64,000 nt of DNA from Raffaelea ambrosiae (taxonomy: Eukaryota > Ascomycota > Sordariomycetes > Ophiostomatales > Ophiostomataceae), in assembly GCA_002778195.1 (NCBI GenBank), contig PCDI01000006.1:873950-937949 (forward strand), in the 5' to 3' direction. Position 1 is the stretch's first letter. The number at the start of each line of letters is the position of its first letter. A program made the translations under genes and the position numbers. A model generated the notes under the pieces. The model did not search any database, was not told where the DNA came from, and was given only the letters and a program-made list of their open reading frames with translations. This document shows, in pieces, positions 32,672-44,483 of this stretch.

Positions 32672-35600
32672 AGCGTCGGTGTCGGCACCCGATAGTCTGG
32701 GTCGGAGCGCACGGGAGGGGAGGTGAGAGAGGTTGCGGGGGGGAAGGGGGGGAGAGAGAGACTCGCGGCTGAGTCAGGCGAACAGATCGCACAGAGGGAC
32801 CGTTGTCAGCTGTTCTGCTGCAATCAAAAATGAGGCGAGAAGTCGGTGGGAGGAGGACTGTAGTGTATAGAGGCGTCTCGCATGCGCATGGAAGAAGGTG
32901 TCGAGAGTCGCAGAGGTTGCGGGCGTGACATGAAGTCGGATGGAAGTGCGGAGAGAGAGAAAAAGAAAGAGAGGAAAGAGAGGAAAGAGAAGAAAGAGGA
33001 GAGAATAAATGGCAGGTAACAGGACAAAGCCGGGCACAAAGGGAGCCAGAGTCTTTAATAGAAGTTGGGGCAGAAACACGGGAATATGAGAAAAGGATTG
33101 AAATCAACAAGCAAAGACAGGAGAGAAGTCAACAAGTCCGCTGATAAAAAAGGAAGGAAGCTGGCAATGGGCGTAGGCTGGCAGGCCAAGGGGGTCGCTC
33201 TTTCCTGCACAGGCGATGACTGGAGAGTGGGCAGGGCAGGGACTAAGCCAACGTAATTATGGGGTTTTCGGTCTTTGGCGTCATGGTTGCGCAAAAATTG
33301 GATGGACCTGGTGGGCTTAACAGGGCAGACATGCTGCATAACGGCAGGCCTAAGCTCTGTGCCATGTTTTGAGTCTAATTTTCTCCATTTTTATTTTATT
33401 TTATTTTATTCCTTTCTTTTTCTGCCGTTTTTTTGGCGCTTTTCTTTTCGCCCTCCCTTGGCTGCCCTCTTCAGCTGGCCTGTCAGCCTATGACAGGCCA
33501 ATAAACCGGCCCCTCGACAAGGACCACGCACAGTCGCTTGCCCCCCCCCCCAAAGTCCCTGCTCCGCCACGCCAACGAATCTGCCTACAGCGCCTTGAGC
33601 CCCCCTCACCCCCCCTGGCACAGCGCGCGATCCGCAGCCAATGGCTCAACAGCACTGACGAAAACTTTCTTCAAAACGCCACCCCAGACAGACGACGACT
33701 CCCGCATAAGCCCATTCCTGATCCGTCCCTCCCGTTCGGTGTCAAGCTGCCTGTACGGGTAGTCCTCGTACACGGGAATCGCATGCCGTCCAGTGCCGAG
33801 TGTCCACGTCAGAAAAGAAATCGCGCGGATGCGGAAAAGAGCGCAGTTCTCAGTCCACGCAGCTGCACACGAGCACGACGCAGGCAGGCGTATGTAAACG
33901 CAGATCATCTGAGCCGGGCATGGCCGGGCGGCGGGCGTTTGCCTCCGATGCCATCACAGACCAGGCGTCGATCGCCACAGGACGCGACACAAATGACGGT
34001 GAACATCTGCAAGGAGATGGTTACTATGTAGTACTGCGAATCCTGGCTTGTGCCAACATATGCCAGCAGCTGGCAGCAGGTTTCAGCAGATCCCACCAAC
34101 AGCGGAGCCAGCAGATTGCCTGTAGATTTCAGTAGATCCTACCAGCAACGGAACCAGCAGGATGGAGAAAGCAACCCGGGCAGCAGACAGCAGCACCGGA
34201 CGGACAAGTGCAACCTGCCACCGCAGGTGCTGACGGCCTTCTGTTTCAGCCGCTGCTGTTAGTTGTGTTTGTTCTCGGGGCTGGCCTTCCTTCGCACTGC
34301 AATTCCTGTTGTGCCCTAGTTGCCCTGGAAGCCTGGCGTCCTGCCCTGCCTTTTGGCTGCTTATGCTTATCGTCGGCTCTCAGCCCTTTACACGAGCACA
34401 GCGCTGCAGATCTTGCATGCCTCCGCTGCCAACCCGCAACAGGGCATACTGTGCGAGGGGATCCCCGGAGAAGGGGTTGCACAGCCGTCACCGCAGTCGA
34501 TTCCTCGTTTGGTCGTTCGGCGCGTAGCCAGGACCAGCAAACTGGGCTGGCGTCATGCTGAGGGATGGCGGCACAAGCCTGTAGAACTCGTACACGGCCC
34601 TGCCTATCTCACGTTGGATCATGATACAATAGGCCCCCAAGACACTCGGGTCATCCCATCAGTCGGATCACTTTTCTTTTTGGTCGTTCTGGTCACTGCC
34701 CAGTTTCACTGAATCCTTTCGAGGGGAAATTTGTCTCCCTGGACAGAGCAGCGACAAAAGGATAATCCCAGTCAGCCATCCTCTCCCAATGATCTGCCAC
34801 TACAGTACCATAGCCCGGAGATGATCCGTTCACCGCGAAACCAGCTCAACCCTGCAAATGCCCGCATGTTTCAACTGTCTGCCCTGGCGCATTTTCCGTA
34901 TTTTCCCTGTCCAGCCCACCCAGGGTCCCCAGTTTCCTCACCGCAAAGTCTCGGGAACGGGGGCCGTTAACATGGAGGCGCAGCGTCTATTTGTTGCCGA
35001 CGACTGCTTACGGGCGCCACGTGCCCGCAGAGGCTAACCTCGTGGGGACGTGACAAGAACACGGCGGATGTACTCGTTTATGCAAGTGCTGTCACCGACA
35101 TGAGTCGGCAGCTACGAGTACAAGTCATCGTGTAAGTGTCGGACAGTCATCCGACGACGAGAACTTTGAGCTGGGACAACTGCAAAGCCACCATGGACTG
35201 CTTGCCAGTGTGTCATTGGGGGCTGGTGTGTGTCCTGTTTAGTTACCAGAAGGGGAGAAAAAAGCTTGTCGAGCTTTACGGCGTAGGCAGTGCATAAGAG
35301 GGCATCAACGAGGCCACAATAACTGTAGACCTCCTATGCTTGGCACCTGGCTCAGCCAACCGCAAATTGCGCAAGCTATACCTGCCCATACAACAGACAA
35401 CAATGACAGACAAAAAATCGATGCGATTGAGAGAAAGCGAAAGCGAATGCGCAAGTGCTGCTTGTCGCTTACGGTCAGTGGACCGGCCAAGACGCCGCGA
35501 TTTGTGGTCCGGGCAGTGCGGCCTGGCCAGAACCATTCTCACGCGAGGCTGAATAGCTTGTGACATGGGGCCTTCTTCTAGTTAAGCAGTGGCTGGCTGA

Positions 35601-35953
35601 CTGGAAAGTGACAGAGCAGGTGACAACAGCAGCCTTGCCAGGTATGGCATGCCTCTGTTTCCATACTGGTCTCGTTGCTCTTTTGGGTCGGTCTTTCCTA
35701 ATTCGGACATAAGTTTGTTTGTTCAGTCATTTGTGCAACCTCGAAGCCCTAGGCCTCGCTCATTCTTTTACCAAATGCAAACAGACGACCATGAAAACGG
35801 CTACAGAAAATGGCCTACCTGCATCAACACTCCTTGCCCTCTTCCAAGACCAACTTCTAGACCCCCTCTCTGGCCAGGGCCACGACATATATCCTGTTCA
35901 AAAGAAACCATCGTGACTCTTTCACCCAGACGCCTAAAACTGTACCACTAACA
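32672..35953. other. 3.3 kb gene-free divergent spacer
   Basis: The spacer separates IPK (-) from ARB1 (+). It contains mixed AT-rich and moderately GC-rich stretches and a 46-bp imperfect direct repeat at 34076-34167. Only short ORFs with no protein-like features are present. It could hold long UTRs or a non-coding RNA, but I see nothing that decides this. Confidence 0.4.
34076..34167. repeat. Imperfect 46-bp direct duplication
   Basis: Units 34076-34121 and 34122-34167 align end to end. They begin GCAGGTTTCAGCAGATCCCA and GTAGATTTCAGTAGATCCTA. Most differences are C/T or G/A. Confidence 0.7.
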
Positions 35954-37723
35954 ATGGCGCCCGAAGTCGAAAACGTTTCAAACGAGACGGTACCTGGTGA
36001 GGCCAGTCTGGAAGCGCCTAAAAACGGGGTACCTGGCAGCAATGTGCCTGTCACGAGCGGCACCACCTCTGGCAAGAAAAAGAGGAACAAGAGCATTGCT
36101 GCCAGGGGTCCTACGGCCATGCCCAAGTTCCGCGGCACTGGCTTTGAAGGTAAGCCAGAGGGCCATTAATTCCGCCGAGACCCCTATCGTGGTTGTTATA
36201 CTGATCGTGGTGTAGAGTACTATGCCGAACCTCCGCTCACCCCCAACGAGTACGACGAGGAGCAAGATCTGTACCATGCGTAGGCCTACCAGAGTCATTT
36301 GAGAACGTTGTCACCACGGTGTCTAGATATACTGACTGGGGCATATAGGGCACTGTCGTTTGATGAGTGAGAACGTCCCAATTTGCATTTGATTTTTCTT
36401 TTTACTAAAACAAGACCCCCTACACAGGCGTATCGAATCCTGCATTCAGCGCTACCGCGCTCGTCGGCGAATGGACAATGAGCGCACCCTTTTGTTCAAC
36501 CGCTACCTCACTTTGGGCGGCATCGACTGCAGCCCGCGCATGTTCAACGGCACGGCAGACCTCACCAAAGCCGACGGCCTGACGAAGGACGACTTGCGGA
36601 CGATGCAGGCCACAGACGTGGTCCCGCAGGGTGCCAGCAAGTACTCCAAGTTCTATGCTGCGGACAATGCGCACATGTGGAAGGTCGATTTTGCCGGTGT
36701 CGTGGCTGGGTTTCTGTACGTAGGCCCAGCTGCCGACTTTTGGGGGGGGGGAAAAGAAGAAAAAAAACAAAGACCTTCACTCTTTATCTCGCTAACGTAT
36801 TCTCCTTTCTCAGGTCTGTGTCCCTTCTCTCTATCAGCAGTAGCAGCGAGAAGGGCTTAACCCTCGGCATCGATGTTGTGGACAACTTCCTCCGCTACCT
36901 CCAGCTTCACGATGTCTGTACCGAATACGACGACGGCATCAAGGAAGCCCGTGGTATCTGCATGAAAGCGCACACCGAGATGCCCAACTGCCGCAAGGCT
37001 ATCGGGCTCATGCCTGGTCAGTTCAACCTGGCTTGCGTGAAGTTGTTCTTCAACCGACCGGAGCACTACGCCCTCGACAACGGCTTGAACCCCATGGACA
37101 AGGTGGCTGAGGACTGCGACGCCGAGCTTGTCTTTCGTACGGCCGTCAAGCTACACAAGGATGTTGTCGGTCAAAAGGCCGTGGACATGGCTAGCAGCAC
37201 TGCTGACCTGCCTTGCAACATTCACATTGTCCACACCAGGGAGGCAGACATCGAGATCACTGGCCTCGTCCTGCCCACAGACACCATTCTGCAGGGCTAC
37301 GCCAAAGCGCGGTCTACTTCCTTCTGTAACCATTCGTCGGCCAGCAGCGACACCAAGAGCGTTATCCCGGCCGGCGTCGTCATTGGCAAGTACTGCGTCA
37401 TTGAGGAGGGGTATGCCAACCAGCCGCATCCGTCGCAGGCCACCCTTGCTGCCCGCGGTAACGAAGCCTTCTTTCTGGATGCCGAGCTGATGGCTATGCT
37501 CTGCAAAGGCATGAAGATGCGCGTTGTCCTGCACGAGCTCAGCTGTGATCTAAGTTTTGTGTCTATGGTCAAGGACCTCGTGCCGTCGTACTACACGTTC
37601 CTGCCACAGGAACTGATGATTGGTTGGAAGGAGCCTCGGGAGAATGAGCGGGAACCGCCGTCGGTCGAGAACCCGGACGCCGAGGAGAAGGACGCGCAAG
37701 CCATGTTTGATGATGAAGATTAA
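35954..37723 (+). CDS. Argonaute siRNA chaperone (ARC) complex subunit ARB1
   Basis: Five exons are proposed: 35954-36149, 36216-36279, an 18-nt micro-exon 36349-36366, 36428-36715 and 36814-37723. They give 491 residues in one frame. The basic N-terminus (SGKKKRNKSIAARG) leads to RGTGFEEYYAEPPLTPNEYD and then to RIESCIQRYRARRRMDNER, which are the conserved blocks of fungal Arb1-type proteins. The core has MWKVDFAGVVAGFL, VVDNFLRYLQLHDVCTEYDD and GLMPGQFNLACVKLFF. Fission yeast Arb1 binds Ago1 in the ARC complex with duplex siRNA and is needed for heterochromatin formation. Later introns are 69, 61 and 98 bp. The micro-exon supplies ALSFDE between exons 2 and 4. Without it the frame would still hold, so the exon could be skipped. 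Its presence in this organism suggests an active small-RNA pathway. Confidence 0.88.
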
Positions 37724-38299
37724 AGCAACGATCTATCCGAGAGAGACTCCGGTTCCTTACGAGGGGTGGCGAGAGGAAAAAAGAGGCAATATCACAGGAG
37801 CAGTCGAAAGGAGTCACCTGGTGGATATAAACCACAAACAGGGGCAGTGGTGGAACAGATATGACAGATCAGGGTTCGTCAGGTTAAATAATGGTATTCA
37901 AATATTCGGGAGTGCTGCTCAAAGACCCATATGCGCCAATAAAACAAATAATACACGCCGAAATATAAAGACATGAGTAGCGGAAACAAAATAAGAACGG
38001 CAAACAGCATAAGAGGACAACGTATTAGTCCCTATGCGCTGGGATTTGGCACCTGTCAGAACAATGACCCCGTTTCCCAAAGCTAGCTGCAGCGGGGGTG
38101 GGAATAAAAATGCAAAGTGCAAAAAGGATGTGAAAATGTGCGGCTGTGGCCGTCATGGCGGCTGTGACCTAGCCGATGTGTCGAATGCGATGGTAAGAAG
38201 GTAGGGTTACGTTGATTGCGGTTGGAGAGGTGAACAGGGGGGCTGGGGAGGTGGGAGGGTGCTGTGCCAGCCTCGTTTCCTTATTGAGAGAAGTTTGTT
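37724..38299. other. Convergent spacer ARB1 / PMP3-like
   Basis: 576 bp between two stop codons. It holds the 3' UTRs. No gene, RNA or repeat stands out. Confidence 0.45.
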
Positions 38300-39140
38300 T
38301 TAATCCTGCGACTGGATCTTGTTGTCGCCGGCCACAGCCTGGGCATAGCTCGGCGGTGGGGCATCGCTGCGACCCTCGCCGGCGTTGTCGGCAGCCGGAG
38401 CAGGAGCCCGCGAGGACGAGGCGGCAGCCGAGGACGACGAAGCAGCAGCAGCCGGGGCTGGTGCGGGCGCCGAAGCAGATGCGGGAGCTGGTGCTGGTGC
38501 GGCAGCAATGGCCGCGGCAGCCGGTGCTGCGGCTGCCGACGATGCGCCGTTGGTGCTGGTCGCGCCGTAGTTCATGTTGGACTGGATCTTGGGTGCGGCA
38601 TGGTGGACGCGGCGGCTGGACGGGTGGACGACGACATAGGTGACACGGCTGCCGCTGGTGGCTTCGGTGTCCTGGTCGAGGGCCGAGTAGACGAAGTCGG
38701 GCTCGGGGAACTTGACGATGATGTACCAAGAATGGAGGAGGCCGGGAAGCTGCAAGGTAGCAGTTGGTGGTCAGTAAGACGTAGAAGGCTGGCAGTATAA
38801 GATGCGAGCCCAAGGCGAGGACCAAAAATAAAAAATAAAAAATAAAAAATAAAAAAATACTTACGTATCCCAGCATACACAGGAGAATGTTGATGATCGA
38901 GTCGGCCGAGCAGATGCCGCGCTTGACCCAGACTGCAGGCGTTTGTTAGTGAAACGACTCCTTTTTTCTTTTCTTTCATGTTGTTTTTTGTCGTGCGGGC
39001 TTCCTGAGATTCTAGGCAGCCGCATTTCTGAAATTTTGCGGGGTTTCGCAGCCAAAAAAGGGGAGCCTTGGGAAGTACATACCGGGCAGCGGAGGGAAGA
39101 TGAGGGCGAGCACGCCGAGAAAGAAGTCGCAAGAGCACAT
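38300..39140 (-). CDS. PMP3/UPF0057 stress-response membrane protein with a long Ala-rich tail
   Basis: Three exons (39140-39083, 38932-38865, 38749-38300) give 191 residues. Joins rebuild the small two-helix proteolipid MCSCDFFLGVLALIFPPLPV, then WVKRGICSADSIINILLCML and GYLPGLLHSWYIIVKFPEP. These are the two membrane helices of the PMP3/RCI2 family, plasma-membrane peptides linked to ion homeostasis and salt stress. Yeast Pmp3 is only about 55 residues. Here about 120 extra residues follow, rich in Ala, Ser and Pro, ending APPPSYAQAVAGDNKIQSQD with a PPxY-like PPSY motif. Such tails occur in filamentous fungi. Intron 2 (115 bp, GTAAGT) has a repetitive AAAAAT tract almost at its donor. Confidence 0.9.
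38824..38860. repeat. AAAAAT-type microsatellite next to a splice donor
   Basis: About five units of AAAAAT (seven-base steps also occur) lie in PMP3-like intron 2, ending four bases from the GTAAGT donor (38864 downwards on the minus strand). Confidence 0.85.
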
Positions 39141-39992
39141 GTTGGGAGAATGAGTGTGCGAATTGACTGGAGGATCGTATGCGAAGAAGACAGTTTGAGA
39201 AGCAGGGTTGAGGTTTGGAGAAGAAGAAAAAAGAAAGAGAAAGAGGGAGCTTGGACAAGATGACGACGATAAATGGAGTGGCGACCAACCAACCCAAACA
39301 GAGGGCGTTTTGCTGGGGGGCCTTATGGCGTGGCCTCGGCTTTAACTACGCCCTGCAGGTGCATAATTACCCAAAGATAAGCAACGGTTGAACTTTTGGG
39401 GGCGCGGTCCCATGCTGGCGGCTCGCCCGCAGAGGAGGTGGTCACGCTACGGGAAAAAAAAAAAAAAAAAAATGGCAGGAGCCACACCTACAGGGAAGAC
39501 AGAGTCGCCAACCGCTGTGGCGCTGTCCCTTTAATCCGCGCAAGTCTATTGCTTGCAGTTGCCACCGAACCGGTTTAGCGGATTGCCCCGCTGTACAGAT
39601 GCTTCTGGTGCATGGCGACGCACCCTGAAGCGTCTGGCGCTGGACGACGGCGCCTGCCGAGTGCGATAGCGCTACCACCGTATCCTCCAGTTCCTGGCGA
39701 CCAGGGGAGAAAGACAAAGACAATTTATATCACGTGCTACCACAGTGGGTCATTTTGGCAAAGCTCTCCACAGGGGAGCTTTTTCGAGGCTGGCAGCGCC
39801 CACCCACTCCAGCCAATAACGAGAGCTCGACCGTTGTTTTTTCAAAGAGAACCAGTTGACGATCCTCAATTGGGAACCACAAACGCATTCTTTTATTTTT
39901 TCTTGTCTGTCTGTCTGTCTGTCCCACTGTTAACGGGCACTGCTCTGGCCACTTTTTCTGTGAGCCGCTCGTATGCAGGACCGCCTCTCACA
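39141..39992. promoter_or_regulatory. Divergent promoter region PMP3-like / CLP1
   Basis: 0.85 kb between two genes that point away from each other. It contains an A-run at 39453-39470 and a CTGT-type microsatellite (about 39905-39923) near the CLP1 start. No gene seen. Confidence 0.4.
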
Positions 39993-41565
39993 ATGTCCAT
40001 TCCCGGCTTAGGACAGATTCCTGTCCAGGTGAGCTCTTTCATATTCTCGACTGTTCGTCTCTTTGTTGTATATGATCGTCTTCACCCACTCATCACACAT
40101 CTCTCAGGCTCCACAATCGACCAAGCGCACAATCACCTTGGCCGCCAAGGACGAATGGCGCTTCGTCGTCTCCCAGCCGCCCATCCGTGTCCGCGTCCTC
40201 GCGGGCACCGCCGAACGGGACGGCACCGAGCTCGCCAACAACCAGACCTACGTCTTTGGCGGCACCCAGTCCAAGCTGTTCAGCTGGCACGGCTGCGAGC
40301 TCGAGGTCGATGGGCCGTGTGACAGCGAGGCGGTCGAGGCGGCCATTCTGTCGCCCGCCAACACCGCCTACATGGCCAGCCTGCTGAACCTGCACGCGCT
40401 CTTGTCGGCCGAGCGCGACGCCGCACTGCCCCTGGGCCGCCAAGCCACCCGCCTGCTGGTCTGCGGCGACGCCCACAGCGGCCGCTCCAGCTTCGTGCGC
40501 ACCCTGGCCGCCTGGGCCGTCAAGGCCAACCAGCGCGTCTGCGTCGCCAACACGGACCCGCGCGACGGCATGCTGACGCTGCCCGGCACGCTGAGCACTG
40601 CCGAGTTTGCCACCATTATGGACATTGAGTGCGAGGGCGGCGCCGGCTGGGGCGACGCCCCCTGCAGCGGGCCCAGCGCCGTGCCCGTCAAGGTGCCCGT
40701 CGTGTTCCACTATGGGTACGGCCGGCCGGGCGACGCCCCGGCCATCTACCAGGCGCTCGTTTCGCGGCTGGCCGGCGTCGTGGCCTCGCGGCTGTCGTCC
40801 GACCCGGCCTCCCGGGCCGGCGGTCTGCTGATCGACACGCCGCCGCTGACGCTGGATGGCGAAACCAACCAAAACAACAACAAAAACAACGGCTTGACGT
40901 TGGAGCAGCTGGCGCATATTGTGGACGAGTTCTCGGTAAACCGGATTGTCCTGCTGAGCCACAACCAGTCGCTGCGGGGGCAGCTCGCGCACCGCTTTGC
41001 CTCGGAGCGCACGACGCTGGGCGAGCCGATCGAGGTGGTGCAGCTGGCGCCCTCGCCCGGCGCGCTCGACCGCACCGACACAATGCTGCAGCACATGCGC
41101 GAGGCCAGCATCAAGGAGTACTTCTTCGGCGATGCACGGCGGACTCTGAGCCCGCACACCATGCAGGTGGACTGCGACACTTTGACGGTCTACCGCTGCC
41201 CAGATAGTAAGTTTTTTTTTTTTCGGGGAGGTGGGGGTGGTATCAAAGCATCTACTCCGTAGTAGAGATCCTCCTGTGTTGAACAAAGCTAACATCCCCC
41301 CCCAGGCGGCTCGGATGCCCAGACCATTCAAAAGGTCGAGGCCAATGGATCCCTGGCGCATTGGACACTCGCCGTCATGAATGCCAATATTCACGACCCG
41401 CCGCATGCCGTCCAGATGGCACCCTTGCTCGGATTTGTGTATGTCGCCGAAGTTGACGTGGAGCGCCGTAAGATCCGTATCCTGGCTCCCCTCAGCGGCC
41501 GCTTCGATGACCGGCCGTTGATTCTGGGTCGCTGGCCCGAGCCATACATCAACCTCGTGGGCTGA
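39993..41565 (+). CDS. CLP1: mRNA cleavage/polyadenylation factor CLP1
   Basis: Three exons (39993-40028, 40108-41206, 41306-41565) give 464 residues. The first exon codes for only 12 residues (MSIPGLGQIPVQ). Introns are 79 and 99 bp with GTGAGC and GTAAGT donors. Domain order fits Clp1: an N-terminal beta domain (ITLAAKDEWRFVV ... TQSKLFSWHGCELEV), a central P-loop ATPase domain (VCGDAHSGRSSFVRTLAAW, NTDPRDGMLTLPGT) and a C-terminal domain ending GRWPEPYINLVG. Clp1 bridges Pcf11 and the rest of CF IA in fungi. The P-loop at residues 132-140 reads G-D-A-H-S-G-R-S-S: the invariant Lys of the Walker A motif is Arg (CGC). Yeast Clp1 binds ATP without kinase activity, so the change may be tolerated. 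Confidence 0.93.
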
Positions 41566-42451
41566 AGAGTTATCAACACTGGGCAAGCGCCGACAGCATC
41601 ACAAGCATCGACCAATCCATCCATCCACTCACATATATACCCTTATTTTTATTTTTATTTTTATTTTTTATTTTTTATTTTGTCAAATGCGTTCATGACA
41701 ACTGCATAGCCGTAGCATGGCCCTTTCCCATCCAGCGAATATATTTTTGTTTGATGGCATAGGCAATCAGACATGGCATGGCGTTTTCCATTTGGATGGG
41801 TTAGTTATATTAAAAAAAAGATACGGTTCAAAGGCAACCCAGATTTGGGGCAGAGACACTATTCTTTGAACGATGGTGAAACAAGCAAGTGGCGCCAAAC
41901 TTTTAAAAGCAGCATGACTTAAAAAAACAACCCCAGAAGATGAGCTAGAAAAATGACACTGGTAGAAAAAGCGATAGGGCATAGTTATGCGAAATACAAA
42001 AAAAGGTCCAAAAAAGGAATCTTGCACAGAGCGCCGATAAATGTGCCATCCCTTCCATCCATTTTCTCTTGCAACTGTTTTAAATTTCTTTTGTCCTCCC
42101 TCCAGACGACTTCCTCTCCAGCATGACACCTTCTCTTTAACGTTTACAGAGCCAGTAAAAAGTGCACGACCCGATCTTCACAACACGGTCGACCGGCCCT
42201 CGTTCTAGCGGCCCTTTCCTATTCTGCTTTCCTCTCCTTCGCCTTCTATCGTAAAAACATGATATTGTACAATGGCGAACACAGGAATGTCGTAATGTTG
42301 GTCGTCTTTTTTTTATTTTGAGATTGCGTTTGAAATGCGGTGTGGTGATAGGTAGGTAGTAAGCGGTAGTTAAAGGAGTTTAGAAGACAGGATATGATGT
42401 TGGGTACGCGACCCTTGTGTTGGATCCAACAATATAATTGTCGAAGCAAAT
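41566..42451. other. Convergent spacer CLP1 / TM9 protein
   Basis: 0.89 kb between two stop codons. It starts with a TTTTTA-type microsatellite (41641-41682) in the CLP1 3' UTR. No gene. Confidence 0.5.
41641..41682. repeat. TTTTTA microsatellite
   Basis: About seven units of T5-6 plus A, in the CLP1 3' flank. The spacing changes from six to seven bases part way along. Confidence 0.85.
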
Positions 42452-44483
42452 CTAATCCACCTTGATGCTGGAGTAGATCTTCCGCGTGAACCACCAGCTG
42501 GAGAAGAATCCAATGGAGCCTGAAGGATGTTAGATAATAAGAAATACGCGCGCGCAAGAGAGAGCGAGAGAGTCACGAGGAGATGTACATACCCGTCAGA
42601 ATAAAGAACAAGAAGCTGATGAGAGCGCTGTAGCCGACGTACAGCACGCTGCCTGCCAGACCGCCCAGGCTCAGCTTGCTGATCCAGTAGATGATCGCGT
42701 TGAGGAAGATGTACAGCGCGGTCGTGCCAGCCGCCAAGAACGACCGCCACTGCCAGTGGTAGTTCTCCGCGCACAGCAAAAAGTACACCATCAACACGGT
42801 AACCGACGCGCAGGTGATGATCATCAGTCCGTAGCACAGGAACAAAAAGCCAAACATGTAGTAGATCTTGCTGAACCAGATGCTGCTCATGATGAAGAAC
42901 AGCTCGACGAAGATAGCGCCAAACGGCAGAATGCCCACCAGCAGCATGCTCGGGATCGGCTTGAGATACGTCGTGGCTGGCGGGATCTGCCGCGGGATCT
43001 GGTTCGTGTGCACCGGCGGCTCCGGGACGGCGGACCGGAAACCGATCCACGAGCCCGCAAACGACAGCGGCACCGAGATCACAAACCAGATGCCCACAAT
43101 CACCAGCATGGTCGTGAACGGCACCGCGCCCGACGACTGCTTGGCCCAGAGGAAGAGGTTGAGCAAGAAGAACACGCCAAAGACAATGCCAGGCACCAGC
43201 ACAGGCGTCAGCGCAATGTTGGCCTTCCACTTCTCGCCGCCAAACGCCTTGTACACGCGCGCCGAGGAGTAGCCGCCGACGAAGCCCAGCACCGTGTACA
43301 GCAGGATCATGATGGTGCCCAGCGAGCCGCGGTTCGACGGCGACAGGAAGCCCAGCAGCGCAAACACGATCGTGCAGCCGGTCATGACAAACAGCTGCGC
43401 GCCGTTGCCCAGAAAGACCGAGAGCACGAGCGGGTGGGATGGCGGGCGGAACACGTCGCCGTGCACCAGCTTCCAGCCCGAGTCCTCCTGGACGCCGTCG
43501 TCGAGGGCGGCGCTCGTGCCCGACAGGTCGTCGAGGTTGATCTGGTCGAGGCGGTTGTAGCGGGCAATGTCCTTCTTGAGGGTGCGCACGAGCACGGACA
43601 CGACGGTCAGGACCAGAAAGACGACGATGATGGCCGAGTTGATGAGCGAGAACCAGTGGATCTTGGGGTCGATGACGTGCAGGTACTTGTCCCAGCGCGT
43701 GGCCCAGGCCGTTGACGACTTGGTCCAGTACACGCTGTAGGTGAACTGGACATTGGTCTTGGCACCGTCGTCGGTCTTGAGCACCAGCGGCTTGTGCGCG
43801 GCCGGGTTGCAGTCGACGCTGCCGCCCTGCGCGTAGTCGTAGGACGCCGGCTGCACGATGACGCCCACCACGCGCAGCTGGTCCGGGTTGCCGCCGACCT
43901 CGTGGTACTCGACCAGGATGTCGTAGTGGTTGTTGAACATGACCTGCTTCTCGTCCATGTCCTCGCCGATCAGGAAGCCGGGGCTGTAGAACTCGACGCC
44001 CGTGTTGTCCACAATGTCCTGGCCCGCCGGCAGCCCGTCGACCAGCCAGTTGAGGCTGTAGCCCTCGTCGATCAGCCTGTTGATGAAGACGGCCGACTCC
44101 TTCTCGTAGGTCACCGAACACAGCTGCTTGCAGCTGCTGCTCTCGTTCTGCGCCATCTTGAGCTCAAACGGCGACGTCATGATCCGGTCGCCAAACAGAA
44201 TGCTGCCCAGGCTCTCGCCGACGCGCTGCGGGCCGCCCTCGGGCTGGCATAGCTGCAGGATCGGCAGGTAGTAGTCGTACGACACCACCGAGTGCAGCAG
44301 CGAGTCTTGTGGCGCGGCGATCGGTTTGATGGTGTTGACGTACAGCGGCACGGTATCGCCGACGCGGTAGGAGGTCGGGGCAACGCCGGGCAGGTAGAAG
44401 GCTGACACGGTCTGCGGCAGGAGGAGAAACGAGGCAACCAGCGCTGCCGCCGCTGCCGACGGCGAGAGGTCGCGTAGCTGCAT
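42452..44483 (-). CDS. Transmembrane 9 superfamily (nonaspanin/EMP70) protein
   Basis: Exons 44483-42593 and 42519-42452 join over a 73 bp intron (GTATGT ... TCAG), giving 652 residues. A signal peptide (ALVASFLLLPQTVSAFYLPG) leads into a lumenal domain with VAPTSYRVGDTVPLYVNTI, and nine membrane segments follow in the C-terminal 370 residues. The last exon supplies GSIGFFSSWWFTRKIYSSI and ends KVD. That is the KxD/E Golgi-retention/COPI motif of TM9SF proteins. These proteins act in endosome/Golgi sorting of membrane proteins and in adhesion-related signalling. Length matches yeast Emp70/Tmn2 (about 667). The shared promoter with LCP5 is about 0.7 kb. Confidence 0.95.

Noticed and set aside
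33369..34031. 220-codon plus-strand ORF in the IPK/ARB1 spacer
   Set aside because: Starts in a T-rich run and continues as a Pro/Arg/Ser-rich, domain-free product; no splice or start signals support it.
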